A DNA stretch of 64,000 nucleotides from Pyrinomonadaceae bacterium (GCA_017983495.1 JAGOBH010000003.1:186001-250000), one strand, 5' to 3'. Counted from the stretch's first letter, positions 7,870 to 17,167 are shown. The notes: generated by a model from the sequence alone, not told the origin. Numbers and translations: made by a program.

Positions 7870-9407
7870 TTCTCTTATCTTCCTGTACGACCAAGCCGAC
7901 GGATATGAGGACGCTTGTGCCGGCGGAGACTCTCGTCTATCTCGAGACCAACGACCTTGCCGGCGCTCTGCAGCCGATCGTCGATAGCAAGCCGTTTACC
8001 GAGGTCGCAAAGAGTAAGCCCGACTTTTCGGCTCTAAAAGGCGTTCAGCTTGCAGTTGCCGTAACGGGTTTTGAGACCTCGGAAGAAAAGCTCACCGACG
8101 AGCACTCGGTCGGCCGCGTCCAGCCGCATTTCGTCGCCGTCGCGGACACGCACGCCTGGAACTATCAGGCCGTTGCTTTCGCCGAAAAAAAGCTCGGTTC
8201 ATTTGTCACCGAGATCTACGACAGCGAGCCAACCCTCGAAAAGTCTAATAAGAACGGAGGAAAATACTTCATCTGGAAAGCCAAAGACGGCCGCAAAGCC
8301 TACGCTCTGGTCATCGACAGCATCATTTACTTTGGCAACGACGAGACCGCCATCGACAAATGCCTCGCAGTAAAACGCGGTGAAGCCGACAGCGTCGCCA
8401 AATCCGGCAAAGTACAAACCGCTGCTCCGGGTACGCTCGCCTCAGGCTACGTCGGCCCCGACGGCATCGCCCAGATCGCCAACATCATCGGCCTCAAATT
8501 CGCTAGCGAAGTTGGCGAGGACTCAGAGGTCCAGTCGGCCATCGCCGGTATTTTGCCGCAGTTGTTGAGAAACTCGATCACGGACGTAACCTGGACAGCG
8601 ACCAAGACCGAGCAGGGAATTGAGGACAGATACATCGTCACAATCCTGCCAGATATTGCGAGCGTATTTAATGAGACCCTTAAACCTTCAGATTCTGATT
8701 CGCCCGCGATCGAGTTCATTCCCGCCGATGCCCCGACGGCTACCTACTACAACCTCCGTGACCCAATGGTCAGCTGGCGAAGCATACTGCTTACCGGTCA
8801 GAAGCAAGCGGGCCCGCGAGCGAGCGTATTATTCGAAGAATTTTCAAAAGCTTTATTTGCCCCTTATGGAATTCGCGACCCTGAAATGTTTTTGAGCGGT
8901 GCCGGCACCAATATCTTGACCGCGAACCTTGATGCCGACGGCGAGAAGCCTGTCGTCATCGCAGAAGTGATGAACCCCGAAAAGATCAGGAAATCATTGC
9001 TTATAGATACGCGGCCTTACCAGCAGTGGCCGGCCGATCTCGAAGTTCAGTTCCGGACATCCTCTGACGGGGACTTGGCAGCCGCGTTTATCGAAAGGTA
9101 TATCGTTGTCGGAGATGCTGACAGCGTAAGGACCTGCGTTAAGCAGAAGCTCAAAAAAGTCGACGCGAAAGGAGGTGCCTACTTCGGCCTGCTCGGAGAA
9201 CCGAAACGAGCAGCTGCCACCATTGGAACTGACGTTACGTCCGCTCGCCAGATCGTTGACATCATCTCAGGAGAGAAATCAGATAACGGTAATCCCCGCT
9301 CAACCTTTTTCACCGAAACCCGCTTCACAAAAACCGGCATCGAGCGCCGCACCATCTCCGACTTTGGCCTGATCGGGTCGATAATTGCTCAGCTTGCACA
9401 GGATTGA
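7779..9407 (+). CDS. Putative lipoprotein of unknown function; signal peptide encoded by a repeat
   Basis: 542 residues with a lipoprotein signal ending LILLSSC, the cysteine about 36 residues from the first ATG. In-frame ATG 7791 is an alternative start; no Shine-Dalgarno sequence is visible because both ATGs lie inside a palindromic repeat. The mature protein has segments such as LVPAETLVYLETNDLAGAL and AVAVTGFETSEEK, which resemble secreted DUF3352-type proteins, but the match is loose. No catalytic motif was seen. The hydrophobic core of the signal peptide (LTVFICVHLWL) comes from the right arm of the repeat, so this N-terminus may be recent. Confidence 0.6.
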   Translation: MCADMQLISLRSTKKRILFLTVFICVHLWLILLSSCTTKPTDMRTLVPAETLVYLETNDLAGALQPIVDSKPFTEVAKSKPDFSALKGVQLAVAVTGFETSEEKLTDEHSVGRVQPHFVAVADTHAWNYQAVAFAEKKLGSFVTEIYDSEPTLEKSNKNGGKYFIWKAKDGRKAYALVIDSIIYFGNDETAIDKCLAVKRGEADSVAKSGKVQTAAPGTLASGYVGPDGIAQIANIIGLKFASEVGEDSEVQSAIAGILPQLLRNSITDVTWTATKTEQGIEDRYIVTILPDIASVFNETLKPSDSDSPAIEFIPADAPTATYYNLRDPMVSWRSILLTGQKQAGPRASVLFEEFSKALFAPYGIRDPEMFLSGAGTNILTANLDADGEKPVVIAEVMNPEKIRKSLLIDTRPYQQWPADLEVQFRTSSDGDLAAAFIERYIVVGDADSVRTCVKQKLKKVDAKGGAYFGLLGEPKRAAATIGTDVTSARQIVDIISGEKSDNGNPRSTFFTETRFTKTGIERRTISDFGLIGSIIAQLAQD

Positions 9408-9411
9408 TTTG

Positions 9412-9500
9412 GTCGCCAACGGCGACTTACATTAAAGCCTAGGGTTTCATTCGCCTTGCTCATTTCACCCTAGGCTTTAATATTTGTCGCCGTTGGCGAC
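9412..9500. repeat. Large hairpin between convergent genes
   Basis: Two ~34-base arms, 9412-9445 and 9467-9500, pair with only three mismatches around a 21-base centre. The outer part is GTCGCCAACGGCGAC and the inner part ATTAAAGCCTAGGGT. It fills the gap between two converging genes and could act as a bidirectional terminator or RNA stabiliser. There is no T-run, and the arms are longer than in ordinary terminators, so a mobile palindromic repeat is equally likely. Confidence 0.75.
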
Positions 9501-9503
9501 AGA

Positions 9504-10232
9504 TCATTTCTTCTTCGCTTCCTTTTTCAATCGCCGCACGTTTCGTTCGATCCAGGTTTCGGCTTGGCCGTGGTACGCGAATTTTTGCTCGTCGCGGCGA
9601 AACGCGGCGGTGTGATTGTAGCGGCGGCCGTTGACGTGTTTGGTCGGATGGTGGATGTGGAGCATTTCGTGAAAGACGACGTACTCGACGACATATCGCG
9701 GGACCACGGCGGAATCGAGCGACTTGCTGATAGTGATGTGTTCGTGGGTCGCGTCGTGATGGCCGAGTATTCGGTACGTTTTCGTCGCGGACCAGGTTAA
9801 CACTGGCTTTGGTATCGAACCTCCAAAATAGTCCCGGTTGATGTCGGCGAAGATCTGGTCCAGATCATAGACCGTGCCTTTTGACGTCGTAACGACCTTG
9901 CGGCCGCGAGTTCGTTTGCTCTCGGTAGCACGCAGGCGGACAGCTTCGGATTTGGAGAACGCCGAATAGACCTCTCGGGCACCGGCAGGTATCTTTTTTC
10001 TCAGGAGTTTCCCGACCAGGATGTACGCGAGACCCTTGTGACACGACCGCGGCATGTCGCGGCAGATCTCGCCGATCTTTACCAGTATCCTGCCTTCACG
10101 AATGCGGATAGTGTGATTAATGCCGACATACGGGTAGAATGAGACCGCGATCTCCGGCACGGCCCGCTTCGGGTCATACCAGCGAAACGCTTCTTCGTAT
10201 ATTTCGCGGATATGTTCGGTCTCGATCGTCAC
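9504..10232 (-). CDS. SprT-like zinc metallopeptidase
   Basis: 242 residues. The C-terminal half carries VVFHEMLHIHHP, an HExxH-type zinc site (HEMLH) with further histidines just after, and a basic tail. The central DLDQIFADINRDYFGGSIPKP matches the start of SprT-like domains, which bind zinc and resemble the DNA-protein crosslink protease Spartan. The N-terminal ~100 residues are specific to this protein and begin with a helical segment. It converges on the DUF3352-like gene across the 89-base hairpin and is divergent from hrcA. The protease role is inferred from the motif; no substrate is known. Confidence 0.78.
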   Translation of the reverse strand: MTIETEHIREIYEEAFRWYDPKRAVPEIAVSFYPYVGINHTIRIREGRILVKIGEICRDMPRSCHKGLAYILVGKLLRKKIPAGAREVYSAFSKSEAVRLRATESKRTRGRKVVTTSKGTVYDLDQIFADINRDYFGGSIPKPVLTWSATKTYRILGHHDATHEHITISKSLDSAVVPRYVVEYVVFHEMLHIHHPTKHVNGRRYNHTAAFRRDEQKFAYHGQAETWIERNVRRLKKEAKKK

Positions 10233-10263
10233 AAAGATGTTTATCGAAGTTTAACGAAAATTC

Positions 10264-10292
10264 TTGACACTCTCGGTCTGAAAATGTTATTC
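10264..10292 (+). promoter_or_regulatory. Candidate sigma-70 promoter for hrcA-grpE-dnaK
   Basis: TTGACA at 10264-10269 is a perfect -35 hexamer, followed 17 bases later by TTATTC (10287-10292), a weak -10. It lies about 60 bases before hrcA. No CIRCE inverted repeat (TTAGCACTC-N9-GAGTGCTAA) was found between 10233 and 10354. Confidence 0.45.
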
Positions 10293-10354
10293 CTTTTTAT
10301 GGGGAAAGCATACCGTTTCAATGCGGTAACATTCAAACCCGACCTAAAACAAGG

Positions 10355-11488
10355 ATGTCTGCCCGACAAAATTCCCCAGGAAGCGAGAAACATTCAGCTT
10401 TTCCCGATTCTCGCGGGCAAGTTATCCTATCAGCCATTATCAACGAACACTTCGTCACGGGCGAACCGGTAGGTTCTAAAACGCTCGCCGATAAATTTGC
10501 CAACGCTTCGGGTTTGAGCTCGGCAACTATTCGCAACGTGATGGGCGAACTAGAGGAAATGGGCATGCTTGAGCAGCCGCACACTTCCGCCGGTCGCGTT
10601 CCCACTGATAAAGGCTATCGCTTTTACGTTGACAATCTGCTTGGTGTCCTGAGTATCTCAAACGATGATCTTTTCCGGATCGGCGAAGAGTATGGTTTGA
10701 AACCTCAGGATCTGGGTGATCTATCGGACACACCCGACAGGCTGATGGAACGTACTTCCCACTTGCTCTCAGCTCTTTCAAATAATGTTGGCATCGTGGT
10801 ATCGCCTAGTTTGGCGAGTGATCGCCTGCAGCACATTGAGTTTGTCAATCTTTCTGACAATCGGATCCTCGTGGTTCTGGTCTCGGCACCGAATATTGTT
10901 CATAACAAGATAATTCGGCTGAACGTGAGCTTTACCCGTGAGGAACTCGAGCGTACCGCAAATTACCTTAACGCGGAATTTGCCGGAAAGAGCCTTGCCG
11001 AGATCCGTGCGGAGATCCTCAGTTTAATGCACGAGGAAAAGGCATTGTTCGACAAACTGCTTCAAACAGCGGTGATCCTGTGCTCCGAGAGTATCGAGGG
11101 CGACGAGAACCGGCTCGGCGAAGTTTTCGTTGACGGCACGTCGAATATCTTGTCAAAGAGCGATTTTGCCGATCTCGAACGGCTGCGGGAATTGCTCAGG
11201 ACGATCGGCGAAAAATCACGTCTTATGCAGATCCTGACCGAATGCATCGAGCGTGACACCGCGGCGAAAGGAGACGTTCAGGTCTTCATCGGCAGCGAAA
11301 ACCGCACGCCTTCATTTCAAAACTGTACGCTTATCTCGGCCCCGTACCGGATCGGCAACAGTTCGGCGATCGGCACCTTGAGCGTCCTCGGCCCGACCCG
11401 GATCGAGTACGCGAGAATGATCTCGATCGTATCGTACGTAGCTCGCACGCTCGAAAAAATGATGTCTGTCGACATCTCGAAAAACTAG
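10355..11488 (+). CDS. hrcA: Heat-inducible transcription repressor HrcA
   Basis: HrcA represses chaperone operons by binding CIRCE operators. The N-terminal winged helix is visible (VILSAIINEHFVTGEPVGSK, then LSSATIRNVMGELEEMG and the PHTSAGRVPTDKGYRFYVD signature). The GAF-like C-terminal domain ends SAIGTLSVLGPTRIEYARMI. Length 377 is slightly long because of about 20 extra N-terminal residues. It is the first gene of hrcA-grpE-dnaK, 22 bases before grpE. I found no CIRCE element upstream, so either the operator is diverged or HrcA acts elsewhere in the genome. Confidence 0.95.
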   Translation: MSARQNSPGSEKHSAFPDSRGQVILSAIINEHFVTGEPVGSKTLADKFANASGLSSATIRNVMGELEEMGMLEQPHTSAGRVPTDKGYRFYVDNLLGVLSISNDDLFRIGEEYGLKPQDLGDLSDTPDRLMERTSHLLSALSNNVGIVVSPSLASDRLQHIEFVNLSDNRILVVLVSAPNIVHNKIIRLNVSFTREELERTANYLNAEFAGKSLAEIRAEILSLMHEEKALFDKLLQTAVILCSESIEGDENRLGEVFVDGTSNILSKSDFADLERLRELLRTIGEKSRLMQILTECIERDTAAKGDVQVFIGSENRTPSFQNCTLISAPYRIGNSSAIGTLSVLGPTRIEYARMISIVSYVARTLEKMMSVDISKN

Positions 11489-11510
11489 ACCGCGTGCAAG
11501 TTTGTAAACA

Positions 11511-12359
11511 ATGAACTCAGACGAACAAATCCAGATGCCGGGAGATCCCATCGAAATGATCGAAGCTGAGGAAACCTCGTCAGTGGACGATTTCATTCGT
11601 GAACTCGAGGCAAGAGAAGAGGATCTCCACATTACGTCGGATCTAAAGATCGAGATCGAGGACACGGATTTCGAGATCAGTGAAATGCCTGAGTTCATCC
11701 AGCAGGAACTCAAATCTCCAACTGTTCCCACGCCCTCAAACAACGGTAATCCTGCCGCGAATGTTCCGGCTCCGACCAAGGCACGCAACTTCGAACTTGA
11801 AAGCGAGATCGCGTCTTTAAAGGTTCGCATAATGGAGCTAAAGGCGGAACGCAGCGATATGCAGGAAAAGAGCGACCGCCGGCTCAAAGACTTTGAAAAT
11901 TTCAAATATCGGATGGACCGCGAACGCCGCGGTGCCTTTATCGACCAGATCGGCAATCTCGCCGGCCAGATGCTGCCGGTGCTGGATAATCTGAATCGTG
12001 CCCTCGATTCGGCCGATGAGACCGGCGGAGAACGCAGCCCCGAATTTCAACAATTTTTCGACGGGATCGTCCTCGTCAATCAGCAGGTCAACGAGATCTT
12101 TGCCGGTATGGGCGTTACTACGATCGATACCGTCGGCGAAGTCTTTGACCCGAATTTTCATGAGGCCGTCGCAACCGAGGTTCGCGACGATATGCCTTCA
12201 AACACAGTTTGTGCCGAACTCCTGCGTGGCTACCGCATCGGCAACAGAGTGATCCGTCACTCGATGGTCAAGGTGGCCGTTGGACAACCCGCCCCGCCGC
12301 GTGAAGCGGTTCCCGTAGAATCTCCCAACGAAGAGGCTTCTGACCCGGAAGTCGAATAA
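11511..12359 (+). CDS. grpE: Nucleotide exchange factor GrpE
   Basis: GrpE releases ADP from DnaK. At 282 residues it is longer than the usual ~200 because of an acidic N-terminal region (about residues 1-95, rich in Glu/Asp and Pro). The long coiled coil follows (ESEIASLKVRIMELKAERSD), then the conserved KDFENFKYRMDRER, and the beta-wing domain with VGEVFDPNFHEAVATE and LLRGYRIGNRVIRHSMVKVA. A Pro/Glu-rich tail ends the protein. It sits between hrcA and dnaK. Confidence 0.94.
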   Translation: MNSDEQIQMPGDPIEMIEAEETSSVDDFIRELEAREEDLHITSDLKIEIEDTDFEISEMPEFIQQELKSPTVPTPSNNGNPAANVPAPTKARNFELESEIASLKVRIMELKAERSDMQEKSDRRLKDFENFKYRMDRERRGAFIDQIGNLAGQMLPVLDNLNRALDSADETGGERSPEFQQFFDGIVLVNQQVNEIFAGMGVTTIDTVGEVFDPNFHEAVATEVRDDMPSNTVCAELLRGYRIGNRVIRHSMVKVAVGQPAPPREAVPVESPNEEASDPEVE

Positions 12360-12407
12360 GTCTGAATTCGCCCCGCCTCACGAACACTTAGACAAGGAAA
12401 TCACGAT

Positions 12408-14213
12408 ATGAGCAAAGTAATAGGCATTGATCTCGGCACAACTAACTGTTGCGTTTCCGTACTGGAAGGCGGCACCGTCCAGATCATTTCAAACAAAGAA
12501 GGCGGCCGCACGACCCCGTCGGTCGTCGGCTTTACGGACAAAGACGAACGTCTCGTCGGCCAGATCGCCAAACGGCAGGCAGTGACCAACGCCGCCAACA
12601 CGCTTTACGCCGTCAAGCGCCTGATCGGCCGCAAATTCGATGCCCCTGAGGTCGAAAAGATGCGTACGACCGTGCCGTTCGAGATCGTCAAGGCACCCAA
12701 CGGAGATGCTCATATCCGTGTGCTTGACCGCATCTACAGCCCGCCCGAGATCTCGGCGATCGTGCTCCAGCGGCTAAAGCTCGCTGCCGAAGAGTTTCTC
12801 GGTGACAAGATCACCGAGGCGATCATTACCGTGCCGGCATATTTTGACGATATGCAGCGGCAGGCGACACGTGACGCCGGCAAGATCGCCGGGCTCGAGG
12901 TCGAAAGGATCATCAACGAGCCGACCGCGGCCGCACTGGCATATGGCTTTGGCAAACACAAGACCGAAAAGGTCGCCGTATACGATCTCGGCGGCGGTAC
13001 GTTCGACGTCTCGATCATGGAGATCAACGACGGCGTCTTCGAGGTGCTGTCGACATCTGGCAACACATTTCTCGGCGGCGAAGATTTTGACGAACGCATT
13101 ATCGCGTGGCTCGTCGAAAACTTTGAAAAGGACAACGGCATCGATCTCAGGAACGACCGTCTTGCCCTGCAGCGTTTGAAAGAGGCGGCTGAGCGTGCCA
13201 AGTGCGAACTGTCGAGCGTGTCCGAAACGATCATCAGCTTGCCGTTCATCGCGGCCGATTCGACCGGCCCCAAGCATATCAACATGACGCTTACCCGCGA
13301 CACGTTTGAAAAGCTGGTCGCCGACCTGGTCGAATCGTCGGTCGAGCCGTGTCAAAAAGCTCTCTGGGACGCAAAACTACAGCCTTCGGATATCGACAAG
13401 GTCATCCTCGTCGGCGGCCAGACGCGTTCGCCGATCATCGCCCGCACCGTGACCGAGGTCTTTGGCAAAGAACCGTCGTCCGAGATCAATCCGGATGAGG
13501 TCGTCGCAATGGGTGCCGCGATCCAGGGTGGCGTACTGACCGGCGAAGTCAAGGACATCGTTCTGCTCGACGTTCTGCCGCTCAGTCTCGGCCTTGAGAC
13601 CCGCGGCGGACTGTACGTCAAGCTCATTTCACGCAACTCGACGATCCCGCTCAAAAACACGATGACCTTTACAACGGTGGTCGATAACCAGCAGTCGGTC
13701 GAGATCCACATTTTGCAAGGTGAACGCGAGATCGCTTCGGCAAACCGCAGCCTTGCTAAATTCGAACTCGTCGGTATACCGCCGGCACCGCGCGGCGTTC
13801 CGCAGGTCGATGTATCGTTCGAGATCGACGCCAACGGCATTGTCAGTGTGTCCGCCAAGGACAAGATGACTGGCCTCGAACAGGCTCTGCAGATCACGCC
13901 TTCGTCGGGACTTGCCCCGGACGAGATCGAACGCCTGATCATCGAGGCAGAAACCTCGGTCGACCGCGACCGAGACGAAAAGGAGCTGATCACCGAGCGC
14001 AACCGGCTGGATTCGCTCATCCGCAATTCTCGCCGGGCGATGGCCGAGATCGGCAAAACGCTCGATCTTTCGGAACAGCAGGCGATCAACGGCGTTTTGA
14101 ACGAAGCCGAGGAGATGCTCAAATCCGACAGTATTTCGCAGATCCAGGATCAGTTGTCCAAGGTCGAGGCCGCCGCCAACCGCATCACGGCCGCGATGCT
14201 GACGATGGCCTAA
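12408..14213 (+). CDS. dnaK: Molecular chaperone DnaK (short C-terminus)
   Basis: Hsp70 ATPase with the phosphate-binding loop [18 protein letters not shown], the [10 protein letters not shown] and [13 protein letters not shown] motifs, [13 protein letters not shown], the interdomain linker [14 protein letters not shown] and a substrate-binding domain. At 601 residues it ends at the helical lid ([13 protein letters not shown]) and lacks the disordered tail found in E. coli DnaK (638 residues). It may be a housekeeping DnaK that lost its tail, or one of several paralogues. An AAGGA sequence lies 8 bases before ATG. A hairpin with a T-rich tail separates it from dnaJ. Confidence 0.95.
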   Translation: MSKVIGIDLGTTNCCVSVLEGGTVQIISNKEGGRTTPSVVGFTDKDERLVGQIAKRQAVTNAANTLYAVKRLIGRKFDAPEVEKMRTTVPFEIVKAPNGDAHIRVLDRIYSPPEISAIVLQRLKLAAEEFLGDKITEAIITVPAYFDDMQRQATRDAGKIAGLEVERIINEPTAAALAYGFGKHKTEKVAVYDLGGGTFDVSIMEINDGVFEVLSTSGNTFLGGEDFDERIIAWLVENFEKDNGIDLRNDRLALQRLKEAAERAKCELSSVSETIISLPFIAADSTGPKHINMTLTRDTFEKLVADLVESSVEPCQKALWDAKLQPSDIDKVILVGGQTRSPIIARTVTEVFGKEPSSEINPDEVVAMGAAIQGGVLTGEVKDIVLLDVLPLSLGLETRGGLYVKLISRNSTIPLKNTMTFTTVVDNQQSVEIHILQGEREIASANRSLAKFELVGIPPAPRGVPQVDVSFEIDANGIVSVSAKDKMTGLEQALQITPSSGLAPDEIERLIIEAETSVDRDRDEKELITERNRLDSLIRNSRRAMAEIGKTLDLSEQQAINGVLNEAEEMLKSDSISQIQDQLSKVEAAANRITAAMLTMA

Positions 14214-14257
14214 AGGTCGTGCTTGAGAAATTTCGAGCAATATCGCAAAATATAGAG

Positions 14258-14295
14258 GCGTCAGTTCAATTGATTTGGGCTGACGCTTTCTTTAG
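14258..14295 (+). terminator. Hairpin terminator between dnaK and dnaJ
   Basis: GCGTCAG (14258-14264) pairs with CTGACGC (14280-14286) across a 15-base loop and is followed by TTTCTTTAG. The long loop and short T-tract suggest partial termination, which would lower dnaJ expression relative to dnaK. Confidence 0.5.
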
Positions 14296-14327
14296 TTGGC
14301 GGCCACTTGCCGCTGACCACGGACCTT

Positions 14328-15434
14328 ATGTCAAAACGAGATTATTACGAAGTATTGGGCGTTGCCAAGACGGCTAGTGACGCCGAGATCAAAAAGGCTT
14401 ACCGCAGCCTGGCCGTGCAGCACCATCCGGACAAGAACCCGAACGATCCGCACGCCGAAGAGAAATTCAAAGAGGCGGCCGAGGCTTACGCCGTGCTGTC
14501 CGACGCACAAAAGCGTGCGGCCTATGACCGCTTTGGACATCAGGCAGGCGGAATGGGCGGACAGGGCTTTGACCCGAACGGATTCTCGAATATCGAGGAC
14601 ATCTTCGACATGTTCGGTTTCGGCGATATGTTCGGCCAACGCGGCGGCGGCGGACGTTCGTCGGTCCAACGTGGTTCGGACCTCAGATACGATCTCGAGA
14701 TCACGCTCGAGGACGCGGCAACCGGCAAGGACGAGAAACTGCGTATCCCGCGGCTCGAAAAGTGCGAAGAGTGTGCGGGCAGCGGTGCCGAAAAGGGAAC
14801 CCAACCCGAAACGTGCGTAACCTGCGGCGGTGCCGGACAGACGCGATATCAGCAGGGCTTTTTCAGCGTCATGCGGACATGCCCGAACTGCTCGGGCAGC
14901 GGACGGATCATCAAGACGCCGTGTAAAGGCTGCCGCGGTCAGGGCCGTGTCGAGAAAGAGAAGTCAATTGAATTGAAGATACCAGCCGGCGTCGAGACCG
15001 GTTCGCGTCTGCGAATTGCCGGCGAGGGCGAAGCCGGTGTCAACGGCGGGCCGGCTGGCGACCTGTTTGTCGTTCTTCATGTCAAAGAGCACGAGCGGTT
15101 CGAACGCCAGGGTGCGAACCTGTATGCTGCCGTTCCGATCACGTTTGCCCAGGCGGCTCTGGGTGCCGAGATCAAGGTGCCGACGCTCGACGGCGAAGAA
15201 GACCTCAAGGTGCCGGCCGGAACGCAGACCGGAACCGTTTTCCGGATCAAATCTCACGGCATGCCCGCCCTCGGCGGACGCGGAAAAGGTGACCTTTTCG
15301 TCGCGGTCACGCTGATCACGCCAAAAACACTTAACAAAGAGCAACGCAAACTGCTCGAACAGCTTGCCGAGATCGAGGACGTCGATTTTACGGACGAGTC
15401 GTTCCTCGACAAGGTCAGGAACATCTTCGGCTAA
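14328..15434 (+). CDS. dnaJ: Co-chaperone DnaJ
   Basis: A type I Hsp40 with all domains: J domain ([20 protein letters not shown] with the HPD tripeptide in [10 protein letters not shown]), a Gly/Phe region (residues ~70-115), and four zinc-binding repeats [24 protein letters not shown] and CKGCRGQG. The substrate-binding barrels and dimer segment follow. ATG 14328 ([11 protein letters not shown]) was chosen; an upstream in-frame TTG at 14307 gives a non-homologous extension. It stimulates the ATPase of DnaK. Confidence 0.95.
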   Translation: MSKRDYYEVLGVAKTASDAEIKKAYRSLAVQHHPDKNPNDPHAEEKFKEAAEAYAVLSDAQKRAAYDRFGHQAGGMGGQGFDPNGFSNIEDIFDMFGFGDMFGQRGGGGRSSVQRGSDLRYDLEITLEDAATGKDEKLRIPRLEKCEECAGSGAEKGTQPETCVTCGGAGQTRYQQGFFSVMRTCPNCSGSGRIIKTPCKGCRGQGRVEKEKSIELKIPAGVETGSRLRIAGEGEAGVNGGPAGDLFVVLHVKEHERFERQGANLYAAVPITFAQAALGAEIKVPTLDGEEDLKVPAGTQTGTVFRIKSHGMPALGGRGKGDLFVAVTLITPKTLNKEQRKLLEQLAEIEDVDFTDESFLDKVRNIFG

Positions 15435-15485
15435 ATAATGATGGACGACGCTGTTTGAACGATCTGACGATCGTGGCCTGACAAG

Positions 15486-15574
15486 TATTTTCACCGCAGA
15501 TGGCGCAGATAAAGCGGATAAACACGGATAGATCCTAATAGATCTGCTTTATCCGCGTGATCTGCGGCCAAATA
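15486..15574. repeat. Palindromic repeat, CCGCAGAT type, copy 2
   Basis: Arms beginning CACCGCAGATGGCGCAGATA (from 15492) and, on the minus strand, GGCCGCAGATCACGCGGATA pair across a central AT-rich loop. It shares the CCGCAGAT and CGCAGATAAA modules with copies at 7759 and 24766. It lies in the intergenic space after dnaJ and does not overlap a gene. Confidence 0.8.
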
Positions 15575-15663
15575 TCGACTGAGATCAGATCACGTCTTTG
15601 TTTTATCCGTCCCCACTTTCCGATTAGGCCGTCAGGTACGCGTCGGAGTGCACGGGCACACGT

Positions 15664-15852
15664 TCAGCGCTTGCGGGGGTCAACCGCAGGCATTTCAGGG
15701 TTATTGTTGCAGCTCGAATTTCGGTTCGATTTGCAGTCGCTCATCGTTTCCGTGACCAACGATCTTATCAACTCAGCGGTTTGAAATGCCGCATAGCCGA
15801 TCAAGAAACATAAGAAAATGGTCACGACCGAAAGGACGGTGTTCTTTTTCAT
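15664..15852 (-). CDS. Small membrane protein, 62 residues
   Basis: Starts at ATG 15852 with AAGGAGA about 11 bases upstream on the minus strand, which decides the start over the in-frame ATG at 15906. The protein begins MKKNTVLSVVTIFLCFLIGY, one membrane helix, followed by a polar tail with two cysteines (MSDCKSNRNSSCNNN). No family recognised. The tail probably lies in the periplasm. It is isolated, with intergenic space on both sides. Confidence 0.55.
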   Translation of the reverse strand: MKKNTVLSVVTIFLCFLIGYAAFQTAELIRSLVTETMSDCKSNRNSSCNNNPEMPAVDPRKR

Positions 15853-16041
15853 TATCGCTGGCGTCTCCTTAAACCGAAATCGATCAAAAGAATAAAGACA
15901 GGACAAATAAATGAAGCGCGCCGAACTAATAATGAATGGTCAAATAGGTTTCGCCGTCATCTTATAACGCTTTTGGCGATCACGTCAATAGAAAATGTCC
16001 GAACTGGGCGAATTAAGATAAACGCAAATGGAATCGCAATG

Positions 16042-16488
16042 CTATGCCAGTTTTGCCTTAACGGCTTCGCTGACCATACGGCCGTCGGCGGATTTGCCGG
16101 TCAGGTGTGCCATCGCGGCTTTCATGACGGTGCCCATATCTTTCATCGACGATGCCCCGGTCTCGGCTACGGCTGCGGTTACGGCCGCGTCGATCTCTTC
16201 GGCGGTTGCGGCCTGCGGCAGATAGACCTCGATAAACGCGATCTCGGCAGCCTCCTTGGCCGCAAGCTCGGCACGGCCGGCGTTCTCATAGCTCTCGATC
16301 GAATCGCGGCGCTGCTTGACCAACGACTGCAACGCTTTGGTCACCTCATCGTCGGTCAACTCGCCGCCCTTTTCGATCTTGCGGTTCATCAGATTTGCCT
16401 TGACCATACGCAGTACGGACAGACGGTCGGCGTCCTTTGCCTTCATCGCAGCGGTCAGGTCGGAGATAATTGTTTCTTGTAAGCTCAT
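16042..16488 (-). CDS. yqeY: GatB/YqeY domain protein
   Basis: About 148 residues from ATG 16488 (MSLQETIISDLTAAMKAKDA), the typical start of the family; an upstream in-frame ATG at 16524 is less likely. Conserved features include LRMVKANLMNRKIEKG, the QRRDSIESYENAGR segment and the ending GRMVSEAVKAKLA. YqeY resembles the tail domain of the GatB amidotransferase subunit and may bind tRNA; its exact role is not settled. The gene lies just downstream of a ParD-like antitoxin gene on the same strand. Confidence 0.9.
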   Translation of the reverse strand: MSLQETIISDLTAAMKAKDADRLSVLRMVKANLMNRKIEKGGELTDDEVTKALQSLVKQRRDSIESYENAGRAELAAKEAAEIAFIEVYLPQAATAEEIDAAVTAAVAETGASSMKDMGTVMKAAMAHLTGKSADGRMVSEAVKAKLA

Positions 16489-16520
16489 ATGGTTGATTTT
16501 AGTCGAACCGGACGCCGTTG

Positions 16521-16811
16521 TCATCGCGAACGTTCACGCTCGCGTGCCGCCATGATCTGCCGCATCTCTTCGGGTGAGTAACGCCGCGGTTCGGGTTCGT
16601 GCCGAGCGGCAGACGCTAGCGGCGGACGAGCGTGCCGTCTTTGCGGACCGGCCGCGGCGGCATTTGCCCTACCGGTCGCCGTTTCGTGGTCCGCCCGTAT
16701 CAGGTCGCGAAAATACTCGCTCACCGAACCGTACTCTCCGGCCAAGACCCGCATATCGACGAATTGTTTCATCGAGTGGGGAACTGATATCGATACTTTT
16801 GCTGTTCTCAT
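16521..16811 (-). CDS. ParD/CopG-like ribbon-helix-helix antitoxin without a partner toxin
   Basis: 96 residues. The first ~45 (RTAKVSISVPHSMKQFVDMR and GEYGSVSEYFRDLIRAD) match ParD-type ribbon-helix-helix antitoxins, which bind DNA as dimers and normally neutralise ParE. The tail is unusual: a long Ala/Arg/Pro-rich stretch ending PEEMRQIMAARERERSR. A GGAGGA ribosome binding site precedes ATG 16811. No ParE-like frame lies downstream, where yqeY follows, so it is a lone regulator or a remnant. A tandem 10-base repeat directly upstream may be its operator. Confidence 0.65.
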   Translation of the reverse strand: MRTAKVSISVPHSMKQFVDMRVLAGEYGSVSEYFRDLIRADHETATGRANAAAAGPQRRHARPPLASAARHEPEPRRYSPEEMRQIMAARERERSR

Positions 16812-16854
16812 ATTTGATCCTCCGTGAATGTCACCGGTCGGAATTGGTGGGAAA

Positions 16855-16910
16855 TATTCCTACTATTTCCTACTCGTTCCTACTAATTCCGACTATTTCC
16901 TACTATTTCG
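16855..16910. repeat. Tandem 10-base repeats upstream of the ParD-like gene
   Basis: About five and a half head-to-tail copies of TACTATTTCC, at exactly 10-base spacing with one to three changes each. They end 43 bases before the start codon of the minus-strand antitoxin gene. The helical-turn spacing places each unit on the same DNA face, as in operators for cooperative binding. The binding protein is not known. Confidence 0.75.
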
Positions 16911-17167
16911 GAACGTTAACCTATTGAAAATAAACGGCTAAAGGTGTTTTTGGCCAATTCTTGTCCCTGTCCCGTGTCCCAACAAGTTCCCGCACCTCCC
17001 GCACGGCGCTCACGCTGAATTGCCGCGACATAAATAATAGCAGAATGTTGCAGATATCGGCAAGTGTTTTATAGATGCAACGCATGGTTTCTTGAATTCA
17101 TACAACAAGACCAACCTGCCACAAAGCGACGAAAAGGCAATAGATATGCTAATCTGTCAGTTCTTTT
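16911..17167. other. Intergenic region, no gene seen
   Basis: Together with the tandem repeats, this completes a gene-free gap of about 355 bases. It should hold the promoter of the plus-strand membrane protein gene at 17168. TATGCT around 17144 is a possible -10, but I see no clear -35 or ribosome binding site. Confidence 0.4.

Noticed and set aside
10233..10354. CIRCE operator before hrcA
   Set aside because: ACACTC occurs, but no matching GAGTG half-site at nine-base spacing was found.
16855..16910. Short direct repeats as a CRISPR remnant or replication iterons
   Set aside because: The units are 10 bases with no spacers, and there is no replication gene nearby; an operator is more likely.
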